DNA of 64,000 nucleotides from Prescottella defluvii (GCA_029690005.1 CP121458.1:992001-1056000); one strand, 5' to 3'; positions 27,954 through 37,212 are shown, numbered from the stretch's first letter. The notes: generated from the letters alone by a model not told the origin. Translations and numbers: made by a program.

Positions 27954-28694
27954 TCAGCGGAGCAGCAGCGCGCCCAGTCGCCGTGCGGCGGCCATGACGG
28001 CCTCGCCCAGCCGCTGCTCGTCGGACGAGTCGAACACCGAGACGCCGATGCTGACGAGGTCGGCGGGGCGACGGTTCGGCAACGCGGCCGAGATGCCGGT
28101 GACCGAATGAGTCACCTCCGCGGACGTCACGGCGAACCCCCGCTCGCGGGCGCGGGTGACCTCGGGGCGTTCCCCTTCTCGAGGCGGGAGTGCGGCGAGC
28201 ATCGCCAGTCCCGCCGATCCCCGGTTGATCGGATCGATCTGGCCGGGATGGAATCCGACGTGGGCGCGTGAGTTTCGCGGCTCGATGACCATGAGTGCGC
28301 GGACCGCGTCCTCGCCCTCCCGGACCGCGAGGTGGGCCGTCGCCTCCACTGCGTCCGCGAGTTCTTCGAGCACCGGGCGCGCGAGTTCGCGCAGATCCTG
28401 CTCCACCGAGCCCGCGAGCGTGACGAGCCCCGCGCCGAGCAGGACGCGCTTGTGCTCGGTGCGTCGGCACAGGCGGTGTGCCTCCAGTGTGCGCACGAGG
28501 CGGTCCGCGACGGTCCGGTGCACCCCGATTCCTTCGGCGATCTCGGTGATCGTCAGCCCGTACTTGTGCTGCGTGAGCAGTTCGAGGATCTCGAGGCCGT
28601 TGTGCAGCGTTTTCGACATGCGCGAGTCGAGCTGGACGCCGCCCGGCCTCCCAGGACTTTTGTTCGTTTGTTCATCGGAACCGACCGATGCCAT
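27954..28694 (-). CDS. IclR-family transcriptional regulator
   Basis: 246 residues. The N-terminal winged helix covers about 28-90 (LHNGLEILELLTQHKYGLTI, GVHRTVADRLVRTLEAHRL) and the GAF-like effector domain about 105-240 (INRGSAGLAMLAALPP). The ATG at 28694 follows GGGAGGG. It is divergent from a SnoaL/SDR/flavoprotein gene set, which it probably controls in response to the pathway substrate. Confidence 0.88.
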   Translation of the reverse strand: MASVGSDEQTNKSPGRPGGVQLDSRMSKTLHNGLEILELLTQHKYGLTITEIAEGIGVHRTVADRLVRTLEAHRLCRRTEHKRVLLGAGLVTLAGSVEQDLRELARPVLEELADAVEATAHLAVREGEDAVRALMVIEPRNSRAHVGFHPGQIDPINRGSAGLAMLAALPPREGERPEVTRARERGFAVTSAEVTHSVTGISAALPNRRPADLVSIGVSVFDSSDEQRLGEAVMAAARRLGALLLR

Positions 28695-28743
28695 GGATCC
28701 CTCCCTTGACGCGTGTGAGGCAAGCCACCTACGCTTCTCCTTA

Positions 28744-28770
28744 ATCGCACTATGCGTTCGATTATCGCAC
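28744..28770. promoter_or_regulatory. Candidate IclR operator
   Basis: Direct repeats ATCGCAC at 28744-28750 and 28764-28770, 20 bp apart (two helical turns). The AATCG/CGATT inverted half-sites between them give additional symmetry. It lies in the divergent IclR/SnoaL promoter. Confidence 0.4.
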
Positions 28771-28832
28771 ACATGGCGAGGTGGTGCAATCCCGATCGGG
28801 ATGCGCCGGAGGGTGACCGAGGAGTTCGTTTC

Positions 28833-29303
28833 ATGACCGGGACCGGTATCGAGAGCGCTGTGGGCGCTGTGCGCGCTGCCGACATCGACGCGGCAGTGTT
28901 CGTGGAGATCCACCAGCTGTACGGCCGTCAGAGCCACCTCATCGACGAGGGTGCGGCGGCGGAGTGGGCTGCCACCTTCACTGCGGACGGCGAGTTCCAC
29001 TCGCCCAGCTACCCGGAACCGGTCGTCGGCGCGGCGGCGCTCACCGACTTCGCCCGCGGGTTCTTCGCGAACGCGTCCGTGGCGGGCGAGGTGCATCGGC
29101 ACGTGCTCACCAACATCGCCGTCGAAGCCCGTGGCGACGAACTCGAGGTCCACGCCTACCTGCAGATCATCGCGACACGGATCGGCGGCGAGTCCCGCCT
29201 CGTGCGGTTCACCACCGTCACCGACCGTGTGGTGCGAGAGGGCGGCCAGTGGCGCATCGCGCGCCGCGCAGTCCGCCGGGACGATCAAGACCGTCCGGCC
29301 TGA
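28833..29303 (+). CDS. SnoaL-like (NTF2-fold) protein
   Basis: 156 residues of the SnoaL_4/NTF2-like fold. FVEIHQLYGRQSHLIDEGAA, WAATFTADGEFHSPSYPEP and a C-terminal GQWRIARRAVRRDDQ are typical. Members include dehydratases, isomerases and small subunits of ring-hydroxylating oxygenases. The ATG at 28833 follows GAGGAG. It is first in a run with two SDRs, a flavoprotein and an MHS transporter; a dehydratase or isomerase role in that pathway is likely (inference). Confidence 0.8.
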   Translation: MTGTGIESAVGAVRAADIDAAVFVEIHQLYGRQSHLIDEGAAAEWAATFTADGEFHSPSYPEPVVGAAALTDFARGFFANASVAGEVHRHVLTNIAVEARGDELEVHAYLQIIATRIGGESRLVRFTTVTDRVVREGGQWRIARRAVRRDDQDRPA

Positions 29304-29374
29304 TCCTTCGGGACTCGGTGAACGAGCACCCCGAATCTTTTTGTAGAACATTGTTTTTGGAGGAACACCCGATC

Positions 29375-30211
29375 ATGACCGAAACCGCTGGCACCCAGAA
29401 CCCCGGCCGCACCGACGCGTCGCAGATGACGGCGCTGTACCCGGAGATGGCCGGCAAGGTCGCCGTCGTCACCGGCGCCGCGCGCGGCATGGGCGCGGCC
29501 TTCGCGGCCGGTCTCGCGACCCGCGGCGTCAACGTCGTCGGCGCCGACATCAACGAAGAGCAGATGGCGGCCACCGCGCAGGAGATGAACGATGCGCTCG
29601 CTGCCGACTCGCTCACCGAGACGCCGGGTCGCGTCGTCGGCGCCCGCGTCGACGTCACCAAGGCGGACGAGCACGAGGCGCTGGCGCAGACCGCGCTGAA
29701 GGAGTTCGGCCGAATCGACTTCTGGATCAACAACGCCGGCATCTTCCCCTTCGCGCTGGTCGACGAGATCTCGCCGGAGCAGATCGCCGCGGTCCTCGAC
29801 GTCAACGTCGAGGGTGTGCTGTTCGGCGCGCAGGCCGCGTCCCGTCACATGACGTCGGGCGGCGCCATCGTGAACATGTCGTCGGTGTCGGCGTCGCGCA
29901 TCCGCCGTGGCCGCGGCGCGTACTGCACGTCCAAGGCGGCGGTCGCGCACCTCACCGAGTCGCTCGCGGTCGAACTGGGCGACAAGGGCATTCGCGTCAA
30001 TGCGATCGCTCCCGGTTACATCGACACCGAGATGACCCGCTGGGTCCAGGAGGACCCGGCCGCCCTCGCGCACGCCCTCGACGTGGTGCCGCTCCACCGC
30101 CTCGGCTCGCCCGAGGAGGTCTTCGGACCGCTGCTGTTCCTGCTCTCGGACAGCGCCCGCTACGTCACCGGTCATTCCATCGCCGTCGACGGTGGTTCGC
30201 GCCATGTCTGA
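29375..30211 (+). CDS. Short-chain dehydrogenase/reductase
   Basis: 278 residues, classical SDR. TGAARGMG (NAD(P)-binding glycine motif, about 34-41), NNAG, the catalytic Ser in MSSVSASRIRR and YCTSK (Tyr-Lys) are all present. The acidic GADINEEQM after beta-2 suggests NAD(H) rather than NADP(H). The ATG at 29375 follows TTTGGAGG. The next SDR gene starts inside its 3' end (overlap of 8 bases), so the two dehydrogenases are co-translated and may act on successive hydroxyl groups or stereoisomers. Confidence 0.88.
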   Translation: MTETAGTQNPGRTDASQMTALYPEMAGKVAVVTGAARGMGAAFAAGLATRGVNVVGADINEEQMAATAQEMNDALAADSLTETPGRVVGARVDVTKADEHEALAQTALKEFGRIDFWINNAGIFPFALVDEISPEQIAAVLDVNVEGVLFGAQAASRHMTSGGAIVNMSSVSASRIRRGRGAYCTSKAAVAHLTESLAVELGDKGIRVNAIAPGYIDTEMTRWVQEDPAALAHALDVVPLHRLGSPEEVFGPLLFLLSDSARYVTGHSIAVDGGSRHV

Positions 30212-30988
30212 TGCAGCTACCTACCCGGGCGTCGTCCTCGTTACCGGCGCCGCCGCCGGGATGGGCGCCGATCATGCCAAGGCGCTCGCCGCGGCGGGTG
30301 TGCACGTGTGTGTCGCCGACGTCGCGGACACGTCCGTCGTGCTGGCCGAGATCGAGTCCGCCGGCGGCAGCGCGTCGGCGCACCAGCTCGACGTCGCCGA
30401 CCCGGCCGCGTGGACTCGCGTGATCGACGAAATCCGTTCCACCAAGGGTGAACTCGGCGGTCTGGTCAACAACGCCGGATCAGCCGCCGGCGCGAGTTCA
30501 TGGACACCCCGGACGACGTCTGGGAGCTGACCATGCGGATCAACCTGTTCGGACCGTTCTACGGGATGAAGGCCGCCGCTCCGTTGATGAGGGAGAGCGG
30601 GGGCGGATCGATCGTGAACATCTCGTCGATCTCCGGCCAGGTCGGGTACTTCTCGCCGGCGTACGCGTCGAGCAAGTGGGGCCTGACGGGGCTGTCGAAG
30701 TCGGCGGCCGGACAGTTCGCGCAGTGGGGGATCCGGGTGAACTCGGTGCACCCCGGCCTGGTGGGCACCGCTCTCGTCGGGGGAGCGGACGCCTTCGTCC
30801 AGGCCTCGCTGCAGAGCATTCCGGCCGGACGCATGGGCACCGTCGACGAGATCACGAACGCGGTGCTGTTCCTGCTGTCCGACCGGTCCACGTACATGAA
30901 CGGCAGCGAGGTGACGGTGGACGGCGGCCTGGTGTCCAACGGGCTGTACCACCGCATCCTCGCCGAGACGGAAGGTGTCCTCTCATGA
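30204..30988 (+). CDS. Short-chain dehydrogenase/reductase, frameshifted
   Basis: Second SDR of the pair, about 261 residues after repair. [12 protein letters not shown], catalytic Ser in [17 protein letters not shown], and CVADVADTS (Asp after beta-2, NAD-type). The frame breaks at GG 30477-30478 just after NNAG and resumes at [20 protein letters not shown]. Its TGA overlaps the ATG of the flavoprotein gene (ATGA). Confidence 0.86.
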
Positions 30989-32448
30989 GTGAAGACAACT
31001 GGGACGTCGTCGTCATCGGCGGCGGCGGAGCCGGACTCGCGGCGGCGGTGTCCGCGGCGGAGCAGGGCGCGTCGGTGCTGCTGTTCGAGTCGCAGACCGA
31101 ACTGGGCGGATCCACACAGCTTTCGGCGGGGCTGTTCACTGCCGCCGGGACGAGCGTCCAGCGCGGCCTCGGTATCGAGGACACCGCCGAGAAGTTCTTC
31201 CAGCACTACATGGACCTCAACCACTGGATCCTCAAGCCGGGCCTGGTCCGCGCGTTCTGCGAGAACGCCGGGCCGACGCTCGAGTGGCTCATCGGTCTGG
31301 GCGTGGAGATCCCCGCCCGGGAGTCGGCCAACGCGCACATGCCGGGCCTGTGCCAGGCGGGCGTCGAGGACGTCTGGCGGGGACACGTGCCCAAGGATCA
31401 GGGCTACGGACTGGTCCAGGTGCTCGACAAGGCCCGCCGCGACCAGGGCGTCGAGGTGGTCATGAACACCCGCGTCCAGTCGCTGATCGTCGAGGACGGC
31501 TCCGTGGTCGGTGTCGTCGCCGACGACATCGAGGTCCGTGCATCCGCGGTCGTGATCGCGAGCGGCGGATTCGCACAGAACAAGGACCTCGTCGACCGGC
31601 TGTACCCGTTCGCGAACCGGGGCGGGGACTCCCTCTTCGTCGTGGCCGCGCCGGGCAGCCAGGGCGATCACCTGAAATTCGGCGAGCAGGTCGGCGCCGC
31701 CGTCACCGGCGAGGGCTGGGGACTCATGCTGCCGACGGTGTACTTCCAGCGGTACCACCACTGGCAGTCGGGCTTCCCGCCGAAGTCGCGGATCTACGTC
31801 AACGGTGACGGCCGACGCTTCATGAACGAGGACGCGTCGTACGCCGTCTCCACCGGGATCATCGACGCGCAGGAGGGCGGTGCCTGGGTCGTGTTCGACG
31901 AAAAGGCTCGCGCGAATCTTCCTGTGGGGTATACTGATTGGGCTCCAGAGCGGGTTCTCGACGAGGCCGATTCCGGTCGGACGCTCCGAGCGGACTCGCT
32001 CGCAGAACTCGCCGGGGCGATGGGCGTGCCCGCCGATGCTCTCGAGGCGGCCCTCGCGCGATGGAACGACCAACTCCCGAACGGTGTCGACGACGACTTC
32101 CTGCGTCATCACACCCTCGCGAACAAGGGCTCCACCGCCAACCCGGACCCGATCGACGAGGGTCCGTTCTACGCCGCGCGGTTGCTACCCGCGGAACTCG
32201 TCTGTACCCACGCGGGTGTCGAGATCGACAGCAATGCAGCAGTTCTCGATCAGACCGGTCGTCCGGTCGACGGACTGTTCGCGGCCGGAGAGGCTGGGGC
32301 TGGAATCCTCGGCCTCCGGTACGTAGGCGGCGGCAACGCCGTGGCGAACGCCCTCACGATGGGCCGGATCGCCGGAATCAGCGCCGCGCGCACCGCTCGC
32401 GGCGAGTCGACAGCGACGTCGACGGCAATGACAACTGCAGGAATCTGA
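30985..32448 (+). CDS. FAD-dependent fumarate reductase/KsdD-type flavoprotein
   Basis: 487 residues. The N-terminal FAD motif is [21 protein letters not shown] (about 8-28); [11 protein letters not shown] follows. [39 protein letters not shown] and the C-terminal [11 protein letters not shown] with [20 protein letters not shown] are hallmarks of the FAD_binding_2 family, which includes 3-ketosteroid dehydrogenases, fumarate and urocanate reductases. It could add or remove a ring double bond conjugated to a ketone made by the neighbouring SDRs (inference). The start overlaps the upstream SDR stop. Base composition dips locally near 31905-31940, with no frame break. Confidence 0.85.
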   Translation: MSEDNWDVVVIGGGGAGLAAAVSAAEQGASVLLFESQTELGGSTQLSAGLFTAAGTSVQRGLGIEDTAEKFFQHYMDLNHWILKPGLVRAFCENAGPTLEWLIGLGVEIPARESANAHMPGLCQAGVEDVWRGHVPKDQGYGLVQVLDKARRDQGVEVVMNTRVQSLIVEDGSVVGVVADDIEVRASAVVIASGGFAQNKDLVDRLYPFANRGGDSLFVVAAPGSQGDHLKFGEQVGAAVTGEGWGLMLPTVYFQRYHHWQSGFPPKSRIYVNGDGRRFMNEDASYAVSTGIIDAQEGGAWVVFDEKARANLPVGYTDWAPERVLDEADSGRTLRADSLAELAGAMGVPADALEAALARWNDQLPNGVDDDFLRHHTLANKGSTANPDPIDEGPFYAARLLPAELVCTHAGVEIDSNAAVLDQTGRPVDGLFAAGEAGAGILGLRYVGGGNAVANALTMGRIAGISAARTARGESTATSTAMTTAGI

Positions 32449-32490
32449 CACCGAGCGTGTTGCACACCGAACACTTACAAAGGACCATCC

Positions 32491-33840
32491 ATGGCAATGA
32501 ACGAGATTGTGGAGCCCGCGGTTCGTAACTCCGAGCCCACCAGCGGGCCGGATCCCACGCCGGCCGAGCCGAAGCAGTCCACCGTCAAGGTGGTCCGGGC
32601 CGCCATCGTCGGTACCGTCGTCGAGTACTACGACTTCGGCATCTACGGCTACATGGCCACGATCATCGCGTCGCTGTTCTTCGTCTCGGAGAACGACACC
32701 GCCGCGCTGCTCGGTACGTTCGCGACGTTCGCCGTCGCCTTCTTCCTGCGGGTGCCCGGCGGCATCTTCTTCGGCCACATCGGCGACAAGTACGGCCGCA
32801 AGAACGCCCTCTCCTGGACCATCCTGCTGATGGTCGTCGCGACCGCGGCGATGGGCATGATGCCCACCTACGTCACGCTCGGCGTGTGGGCGACCGCGAT
32901 CCTGGTGCTGGCCCGCTGCCTCCAGGGCTTCGCGGCCGGCGGCGAGCTGGGCGGCGCCAACGCCTTCGTGTCGGAGTCGGCTCCGGCCAAGTGGCGCGCC
33001 TTCCAGACCTCGATGGTCAACTCCGGCACCTACATCGGCTCCCTCGTGGCGTCGCTGACCGCGCTGGCGCTCACCTCGGTCTTCACCCACGACCAGATCA
33101 TGTCGTGGGCGTGGCGAATTCCGTTCCTGCTCAGTGTCGTCATCGGTGTGGTCGGCATCTGGATCCGGAACCACATGGAGGACACCCCGCAGTTCAAGGA
33201 GCTCGAGGACAAAGGCGAGACCGTGAAGGTCCCGGTCAAGGAGCTGCTCACCAGCTCCGGCGCCTCGCTCGTGAAGATCATCTTCCTCGGTGCGCTCATC
33301 ACCGGCGGCTACTACATCGCCTCGGTGTACGCGGCGACCTACCTGCAGAAGGCCGGCGGTCAGTCGTCCACCGTTGCGTTCCTGTCCACGTCTCTGGCAC
33401 TGGTCCTCGGTGTCATCACGCTGCCCATCTCGGGCTACCTGGCCGACCGCTACGGCCGCAAGCCGGTGCTTTTCGTCGGTAGCGTCGCGGCCGTCGTGCT
33501 GGGCATCCCGATGTTCATGCTCATGGCGGGCGGCAGCATCTGGCAGGCGGTCGTCGGCCAGTCGGTGCTGTTCATCACGGTGTCGGTGGTCAACGGCGCG
33601 TCGTACGTGACGTACGTCGAGATGCTCAAGGCGTCGGTCCGCTACAGCGGTCTCGCGCTCGGCAACAACATCACCAACATGGCCCTCGGTGGCACGGCCC
33701 CGTTCATCGCGACGTGGCTGATCGACGTCACCGGCAACCGACTCGCACCGGCCGGCTACTTCGTGTTCTGTGCGCTGCTCACCCTCTGCGCGGTGTTCTT
33801 CGTCAAGGAGACCAAAGGCATCGAGCTCCGCGCCGACTAG
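32491..33840 (+). CDS. MHS-family (MFS) metabolite:H+ symporter
   Basis: 449 residues, twelve helices. GTVVEYYDFGIYGYMATIIA, GHIGDKYGRKNALSW and RCLQGFAAGGELGGANAF are diagnostic of the MHS family; WAWRIPFLLSVVIGV follows at TM6. The C-terminus ends in a long KETKGIELRAD tail. It sits 42 bp behind the flavoprotein gene and is closed by a strong hairpin, so it is probably the last gene of the same transcript and the importer for its substrate. Confidence 0.9.
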   Translation: MAMNEIVEPAVRNSEPTSGPDPTPAEPKQSTVKVVRAAIVGTVVEYYDFGIYGYMATIIASLFFVSENDTAALLGTFATFAVAFFLRVPGGIFFGHIGDKYGRKNALSWTILLMVVATAAMGMMPTYVTLGVWATAILVLARCLQGFAAGGELGGANAFVSESAPAKWRAFQTSMVNSGTYIGSLVASLTALALTSVFTHDQIMSWAWRIPFLLSVVIGVVGIWIRNHMEDTPQFKELEDKGETVKVPVKELLTSSGASLVKIIFLGALITGGYYIASVYAATYLQKAGGQSSTVAFLSTSLALVLGVITLPISGYLADRYGRKPVLFVGSVAAVVLGIPMFMLMAGGSIWQAVVGQSVLFITVSVVNGASYVTYVEMLKASVRYSGLALGNNITNMALGGTAPFIATWLIDVTGNRLAPAGYFVFCALLTLCAVFFVKETKGIELRAD

Positions 33841-33851
33841 TACCGCTCGGT

Positions 33852-33885
33852 CGGGCCCTGCCGGTGGCGACACCGGCAGGGCCCG
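33852..33885 (+). terminator. Strong hairpin after the MHS transporter
   Basis: A perfect 15-bp stem (CGGGCCCTGCCGGTG and complement) with loop GCGA, 11 nt after the stop. It separates the transporter from the following SnoaL-like gene. Confidence 0.8.
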
Positions 33886-33906
33886 TTCGTTCGACAGGAG
33901 ATGCAC

Positions 33907-34395
33907 ATGTCGCTCATAGACAAGCAGGAGATCACCGAGGTCCTCTACCGCTACGCACGAGCGGTGGACCGCAAGGACTTCGACCGCGTGGCCGACTGCT
34001 ACTTCCCCGACGCGATCGACAACCACGGCGGCTACATCGGCACCGTGGACGGCCTGATCGAGGACATGAAGTCCCGGCACGCCACGATCGATTCGTCGCT
34101 GCACTACATCACCAACGTGCTGATCGACCTCGACGGCGACACGGCGAACGTGGAGTCGTACTGCCTGTGCTACCTGCGGCAGGCCCCGACGGTGCCGGGT
34201 GACCCGCAGTCGCGCGCCACCATCAAGTGCCGCTACGTCGACCACTTCGAACGCCGCGACAGTCAGTGGCGCATCGCGGACCGCATCGTCGTGTTCGATG
34301 AGTCCGTGACCGACGAGATCGAGGACGGCCTGGACCCCTCCTGGGTCCGATCCCGTCGGTCCTTCGAGGACCCGGTCTTCACCGGGAAACCCTGA
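33907..34395 (+). CDS. SnoaL-like (NTF2-fold) protein
   Basis: 162 residues. LIDKQEITEVLYRYARAVDR, DFDRVADCYFPDAIDNHGGY and the C-terminal HFERRDSQWRIADRIVVFDE match SnoaL_4/scytalone-dehydratase-like proteins, with Asp and His residues placed as in dehydratases. I start it at the ATG 33907, six bases after ACAGGAG. It may be read through from the upstream operon despite the hairpin. Likely a dehydratase or isomerase of the same pathway (inference). Confidence 0.8.
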   Translation: MSLIDKQEITEVLYRYARAVDRKDFDRVADCYFPDAIDNHGGYIGTVDGLIEDMKSRHATIDSSLHYITNVLIDLDGDTANVESYCLCYLRQAPTVPGDPQSRATIKCRYVDHFERRDSQWRIADRIVVFDESVTDEIEDGLDPSWVRSRRSFEDPVFTGKP

Positions 34396-34466
34396 CCGGC
34401 AACACTTCCGGGTCCGCGAGGACGACAGCGCCGGTGGCCCGTCCACGGGGCAACAGGAGTCACGCC

Positions 34467-34919
34467 CTAGAGCCCCCTGAGCCCGAGCAGTCGACTCACA
34501 AGGCTAGGTGGTCGATCGCCTCGCCCCCTCAGCCGATCTACGAGTTCAGGCGTGTGGGGTGGGAACGAGTCGAGGATGTCAGCGGGCCCGAACGCGATGG
34601 GTTCGCCTCGTTTCGCGCAGTCTCGAGCATCCGTCCAACCTGTGATGAGGAGATACCATCCCACTTCCGCGACTACCGGCGAGTCCGACGTCAAGACCGC
34701 GTCGATCTCGACGACGCCGTCGCTGAGCGAGGCGACATCCTCGACCGTCCGAGAGATCACCACGATCTTCGCCGATGGATCGCTGTTCCAGACCGTCGCG
34801 TCGGCCCACCGCTTGAAGAGCTCGGACTCCTTGCGTTCTCGTGCATCTTGACGCCACCAGAATGCGAGGAGCCCCGCCACGATGAGCCCAGTGGAGCCCC
34901 AGAGAACGAACTCGAACAT
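34467..34919 (-). CDS. Membrane-anchored hypothetical protein, about 150 aa
   Basis: Starts MFEFVLWGSTGLIVAGLLAF (one membrane helix, about 2-20) followed by a basic WWRQDARERKES patch and a cytoplasmic domain (KIVVISRTVEDVASLSDGVV, VAEVGWYLLITGWTD). Codon use is less GC-extreme than its neighbours. I chose the ATG at 34919; an in-frame GTG/ATG further upstream is possible. I do not recognise a family. Confidence 0.5.
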   Translation of the reverse strand: MFEFVLWGSTGLIVAGLLAFWWRQDARERKESELFKRWADATVWNSDPSAKIVVISRTVEDVASLSDGVVEIDAVLTSDSPVVAEVGWYLLITGWTDARDCAKRGEPIAFGPADILDSFPPHTPELVDRLRGRGDRPPSLVSRLLGLRGL

Positions 34920-34980
34920 GCCCACATCATAGGAATCGATACGCCCGCCTCTCCGAGAAGCGGGAGTATCCGAGTAGAGC

Positions 34981-35015
34981 ACGGCCCGCCCCATCGACAG
35001 CGTGGGGCGGGCCGT
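34981..35015. terminator. Hairpin between hydrolase gene and hypothetical gene
   Basis: A perfect 13-bp inverted repeat (ACGGCCCGCCCCA and complement) with a 9-nt loop, 11 bp after the hydrolase stop on the minus strand. It probably terminates the P450-transporter-hydrolase unit. Confidence 0.75.
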
Positions 35016-35025
35016 GCACAGTTGC

Positions 35026-35787
35026 TCAGTGCAGCGCGGAGAGCGTCTTCTCGATGCTGGTCATCATCGCGACCGGCGCCTCGAACATCGCGTAGTGGCC
35101 GGCGTTGGCCACGACATCCAGCTCGCACTGCGGCAGCTGCTCCATCCACGTCACCTTCATCGTCTCCGCGCCGAGCGCCGGATCGTGCTCGCCGACGATC
35201 GTCTTGACCGGGATGGTCGTCTGCGGCAGCTCGGCGACGAAATTGGCACCCGCCCAGGAGCGCAGGTACGCGCCGAAGGCAGGACGGACCGAGTGGTCCA
35301 CCGAGAACTGCGTCATCTGTCGCAGCCAGTACGCCGACTGCCGGTTACCGGTCGTGAAGTCCAAGATCGCGTAGCGGTTGCCGTCCTCGTTCTCGGCGCC
35401 CGTGAACAGCGCCTCGCTGTCCGCGTCGAACGGGACACCCGACGCCGGCACCGGGCTGATGCCGATCACCGCGGTGATCCGCTCGGGGGCGTCGGCGAGC
35501 ACGCGCAGCGCGGCGGCACCACCCATCGAGTGCCCGATCAGAGCGAAGCGGTCCCAGCCCAGCTCGTCGGCGAGGGCGAGGGTGTCCGCCGAGATCTCCT
35601 CGAGCGTGTACTCGCCGGACTCGTCCTGACGTGCCCCGTAGCCGCGGTAGTCGATCAGTGCGTACGTGTACGCGTCGGGATCGACCAGGTCGGGCAGCAG
35701 GCCCCAGCCCTCCGACGTGCCGAACCAGCCGTGCAGCGCGATCACCTTGACGGGACCGCGACCGACGATCTTGTGCGCGATTGCCAT
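35026..35787 (-). CDS. Alpha/beta hydrolase
   Basis: 253 residues. VIALHGWFG forms the oxyanion-hole region, IGHSMGGAAA the nucleophile elbow (Ser about 91), GEHDPALGA the Asp region and NAGHYAMFE the catalytic His: a complete triad. Family members hydrolyse esters, lactones or C-C bonds. The ATG at 35787 follows AAGGAG. It is downstream of the MHS transporter and the P450 on the same strand, separated by a hairpin. Confidence 0.87.
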   Translation of the reverse strand: MAIAHKIVGRGPVKVIALHGWFGTSEGWGLLPDLVDPDAYTYALIDYRGYGARQDESGEYTLEEISADTLALADELGWDRFALIGHSMGGAAALRVLADAPERITAVIGISPVPASGVPFDADSEALFTGAENEDGNRYAILDFTTGNRQSAYWLRQMTQFSVDHSVRPAFGAYLRSWAGANFVAELPQTTIPVKTIVGEHDPALGAETMKVTWMEQLPQCELDVVANAGHYAMFEAPVAMMTSIEKTLSALH

Positions 35788-35816
35788 TCGAGTTCTCCTT
35801 GCCTGGTCAAGAGGGG

Positions 35817-35865
35817 GCTGAAGGGTCCCTTCACACGCTGACGGCGCATGAAGGGACCCTTCAGC
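35817..35865 (-). terminator. Hairpin with self-palindromic arms
   Basis: A 17-bp perfect inverted repeat: GCTGAAGGGTCCCTTCA and its complement, with a 15-nt loop. Each arm is itself a near-perfect palindrome centred on GGGTCCC or GGGACCC, so alternative folds are possible. It lies immediately after the transporter stop (35866). Confidence 0.65.
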
Positions 35866-37212
35866 TCATGCGACGTCGTCGAGATCCACGCCCTTGGTTT
35901 CCCGGCTGAGCGCGAGGGCGAGCACCGTGATCGCCATCGTGACCACCAGGTAGCCGACCACCATACCGACACCGAAGTTCTCGATGAGCCAGACCGCGAT
36001 GAACGGCGCCGGCGCACCGGCGATGATCGACGAGCCCTGGAACACCAGCGACGAACCGGCATAGCGGTAGCGGGTGGGGAACAGTTCGGTGATCCACGCG
36101 GCCTCCGGGCCGGCGAGCATGCCGTGGAAGAACGCGCCCACGCACACACCGAGCCACAGCATCGGCAGGCTCTCGAGCTGGACCAGCCAGAAGAACACCG
36201 GGGCCCACACCACGAGGACGATCGCCGGGACGAGCATCGCGGTCTTGCGGCCCACGCGGTCGGACCACGCGCCGCCGCCGACCATGCCGACGAACTGGAA
36301 CAGCGACGCGAACGTGACGGCCATGATGACGTCGCCGCGGTGGAAGCCGTAGTACGTCGTGGCGTACGCGATGACGAAGACCGTGTAGACGTAGAACGCG
36401 ATGTTCTCGCCCAGGCGCATGCCCAGGCCGGTGAGCACCGCGCGCGGGCGGGACAGCGCCTCGAGGATGCTCGAACGCTCCTGTGCCGCCGGAGCCTTCG
36501 CGGCCTGCTCCTGCGCCGCCTTGAAGACCGGGGACTCCTCGACACCGCGGCGCACCCAGAAGCCGACGATCAGCAGCGGGATCGCGAACAGGAACGCCAC
36601 ACGCCAGCCCCACTGGTCGAACGCGTCGTCCGTGAGGAAGAGGCCGAGCACCGAGACGACGATCGTCGCCAGGACGGTGCCCATCGGGGCGCCGGCCTGC
36701 GGCCACGACGCCCAGAAGCCGCGCTTCTTGGGCTCGCCGTACTCGCTCACCAGCAGCACCGCGGCACCGAACTCGCCGCCCAGCGCGAAGCCCTGGATCA
36801 TGCGCAGCACCACCAGCAGGACCGTCGCCCAGATGCCGATCTGGTCGTAGGTCGGCAGCAGGCCGATCGCGGCGGTCGCGCTGCCCAGCATGATGAAGGT
36901 GGCCACCAGCATCGGCTTGCGGCCGAACTTGTCGCCGAGGTGGCCGAAGACGATGCCGCCCAACGGGCGTGCGACGAAGCCGAGGCCCTGCGTCGCGAGC
37001 GCGAGCAGCAGTTTCGCGACGCCGCTGTCACCGGGGAAGAACAGCGGGCCCAGGACGGTGGCGGCCAGGATGCCGTAGATCGCGAAGTCGTACCGCTCGA
37101 GCACGGCGCCGGCCATGCTGCCGGTGAGGACGCGCTTGAAGCTGGACTTTGGCGGCTGCGCGCTCGCAGACGCGCCGGGCACGGCGGGCCCGGTGACGGT
37201 CGGAGATCCCAT
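35866..37212 (-). CDS. MHS-family (MFS) transporter
   Basis: 448 residues, twelve helices. AGAVLERYDFAIYGILAATV, GHLGDKFGRKPMLV, RMIQGFALGGEFGAAVLLV and WGWRVAFLFAIPLLIVG place it in the metabolite:H+ symporter group. Unusually, the TM1 motif has ERYD where most members have EWYD or EYYD. The ATG at 37212 follows GAAAGGA and is 42 bp behind the P450 gene. It probably imports the P450 substrate (inference). Confidence 0.9.
   Translation of the reverse strand: MGSPTVTGPAVPGASASAQPPKSSFKRVLTGSMAGAVLERYDFAIYGILAATVLGPLFFPGDSGVAKLLLALATQGLGFVARPLGGIVFGHLGDKFGRKPMLVATFIMLGSATAAIGLLPTYDQIGIWATVLLVVLRMIQGFALGGEFGAAVLLVSEYGEPKKRGFWASWPQAGAPMGTVLATIVVSVLGLFLTDDAFDQWGWRVAFLFAIPLLIVGFWVRRGVEESPVFKAAQEQAAKAPAAQERSSILEALSRPRAVLTGLGMRLGENIAFYVYTVFVIAYATTYYGFHRGDVIMAVTFASLFQFVGMVGGGAWSDRVGRKTAMLVPAIVLVVWAPVFFWLVQLESLPMLWLGVCVGAFFHGMLAGPEAAWITELFPTRYRYAGSSLVFQGSSIIAGAPAPFIAVWLIENFGVGMVVGYLVVTMAITVLALALSRETKGVDLDDVA

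Noticed and set aside
32185..34446. Minus-strand open frame of about 750 codons opposite the MHS transporter
   Set aside because: Antisense shadow with Asp/Arg/His-rich sequence and no supporting ribosome site.
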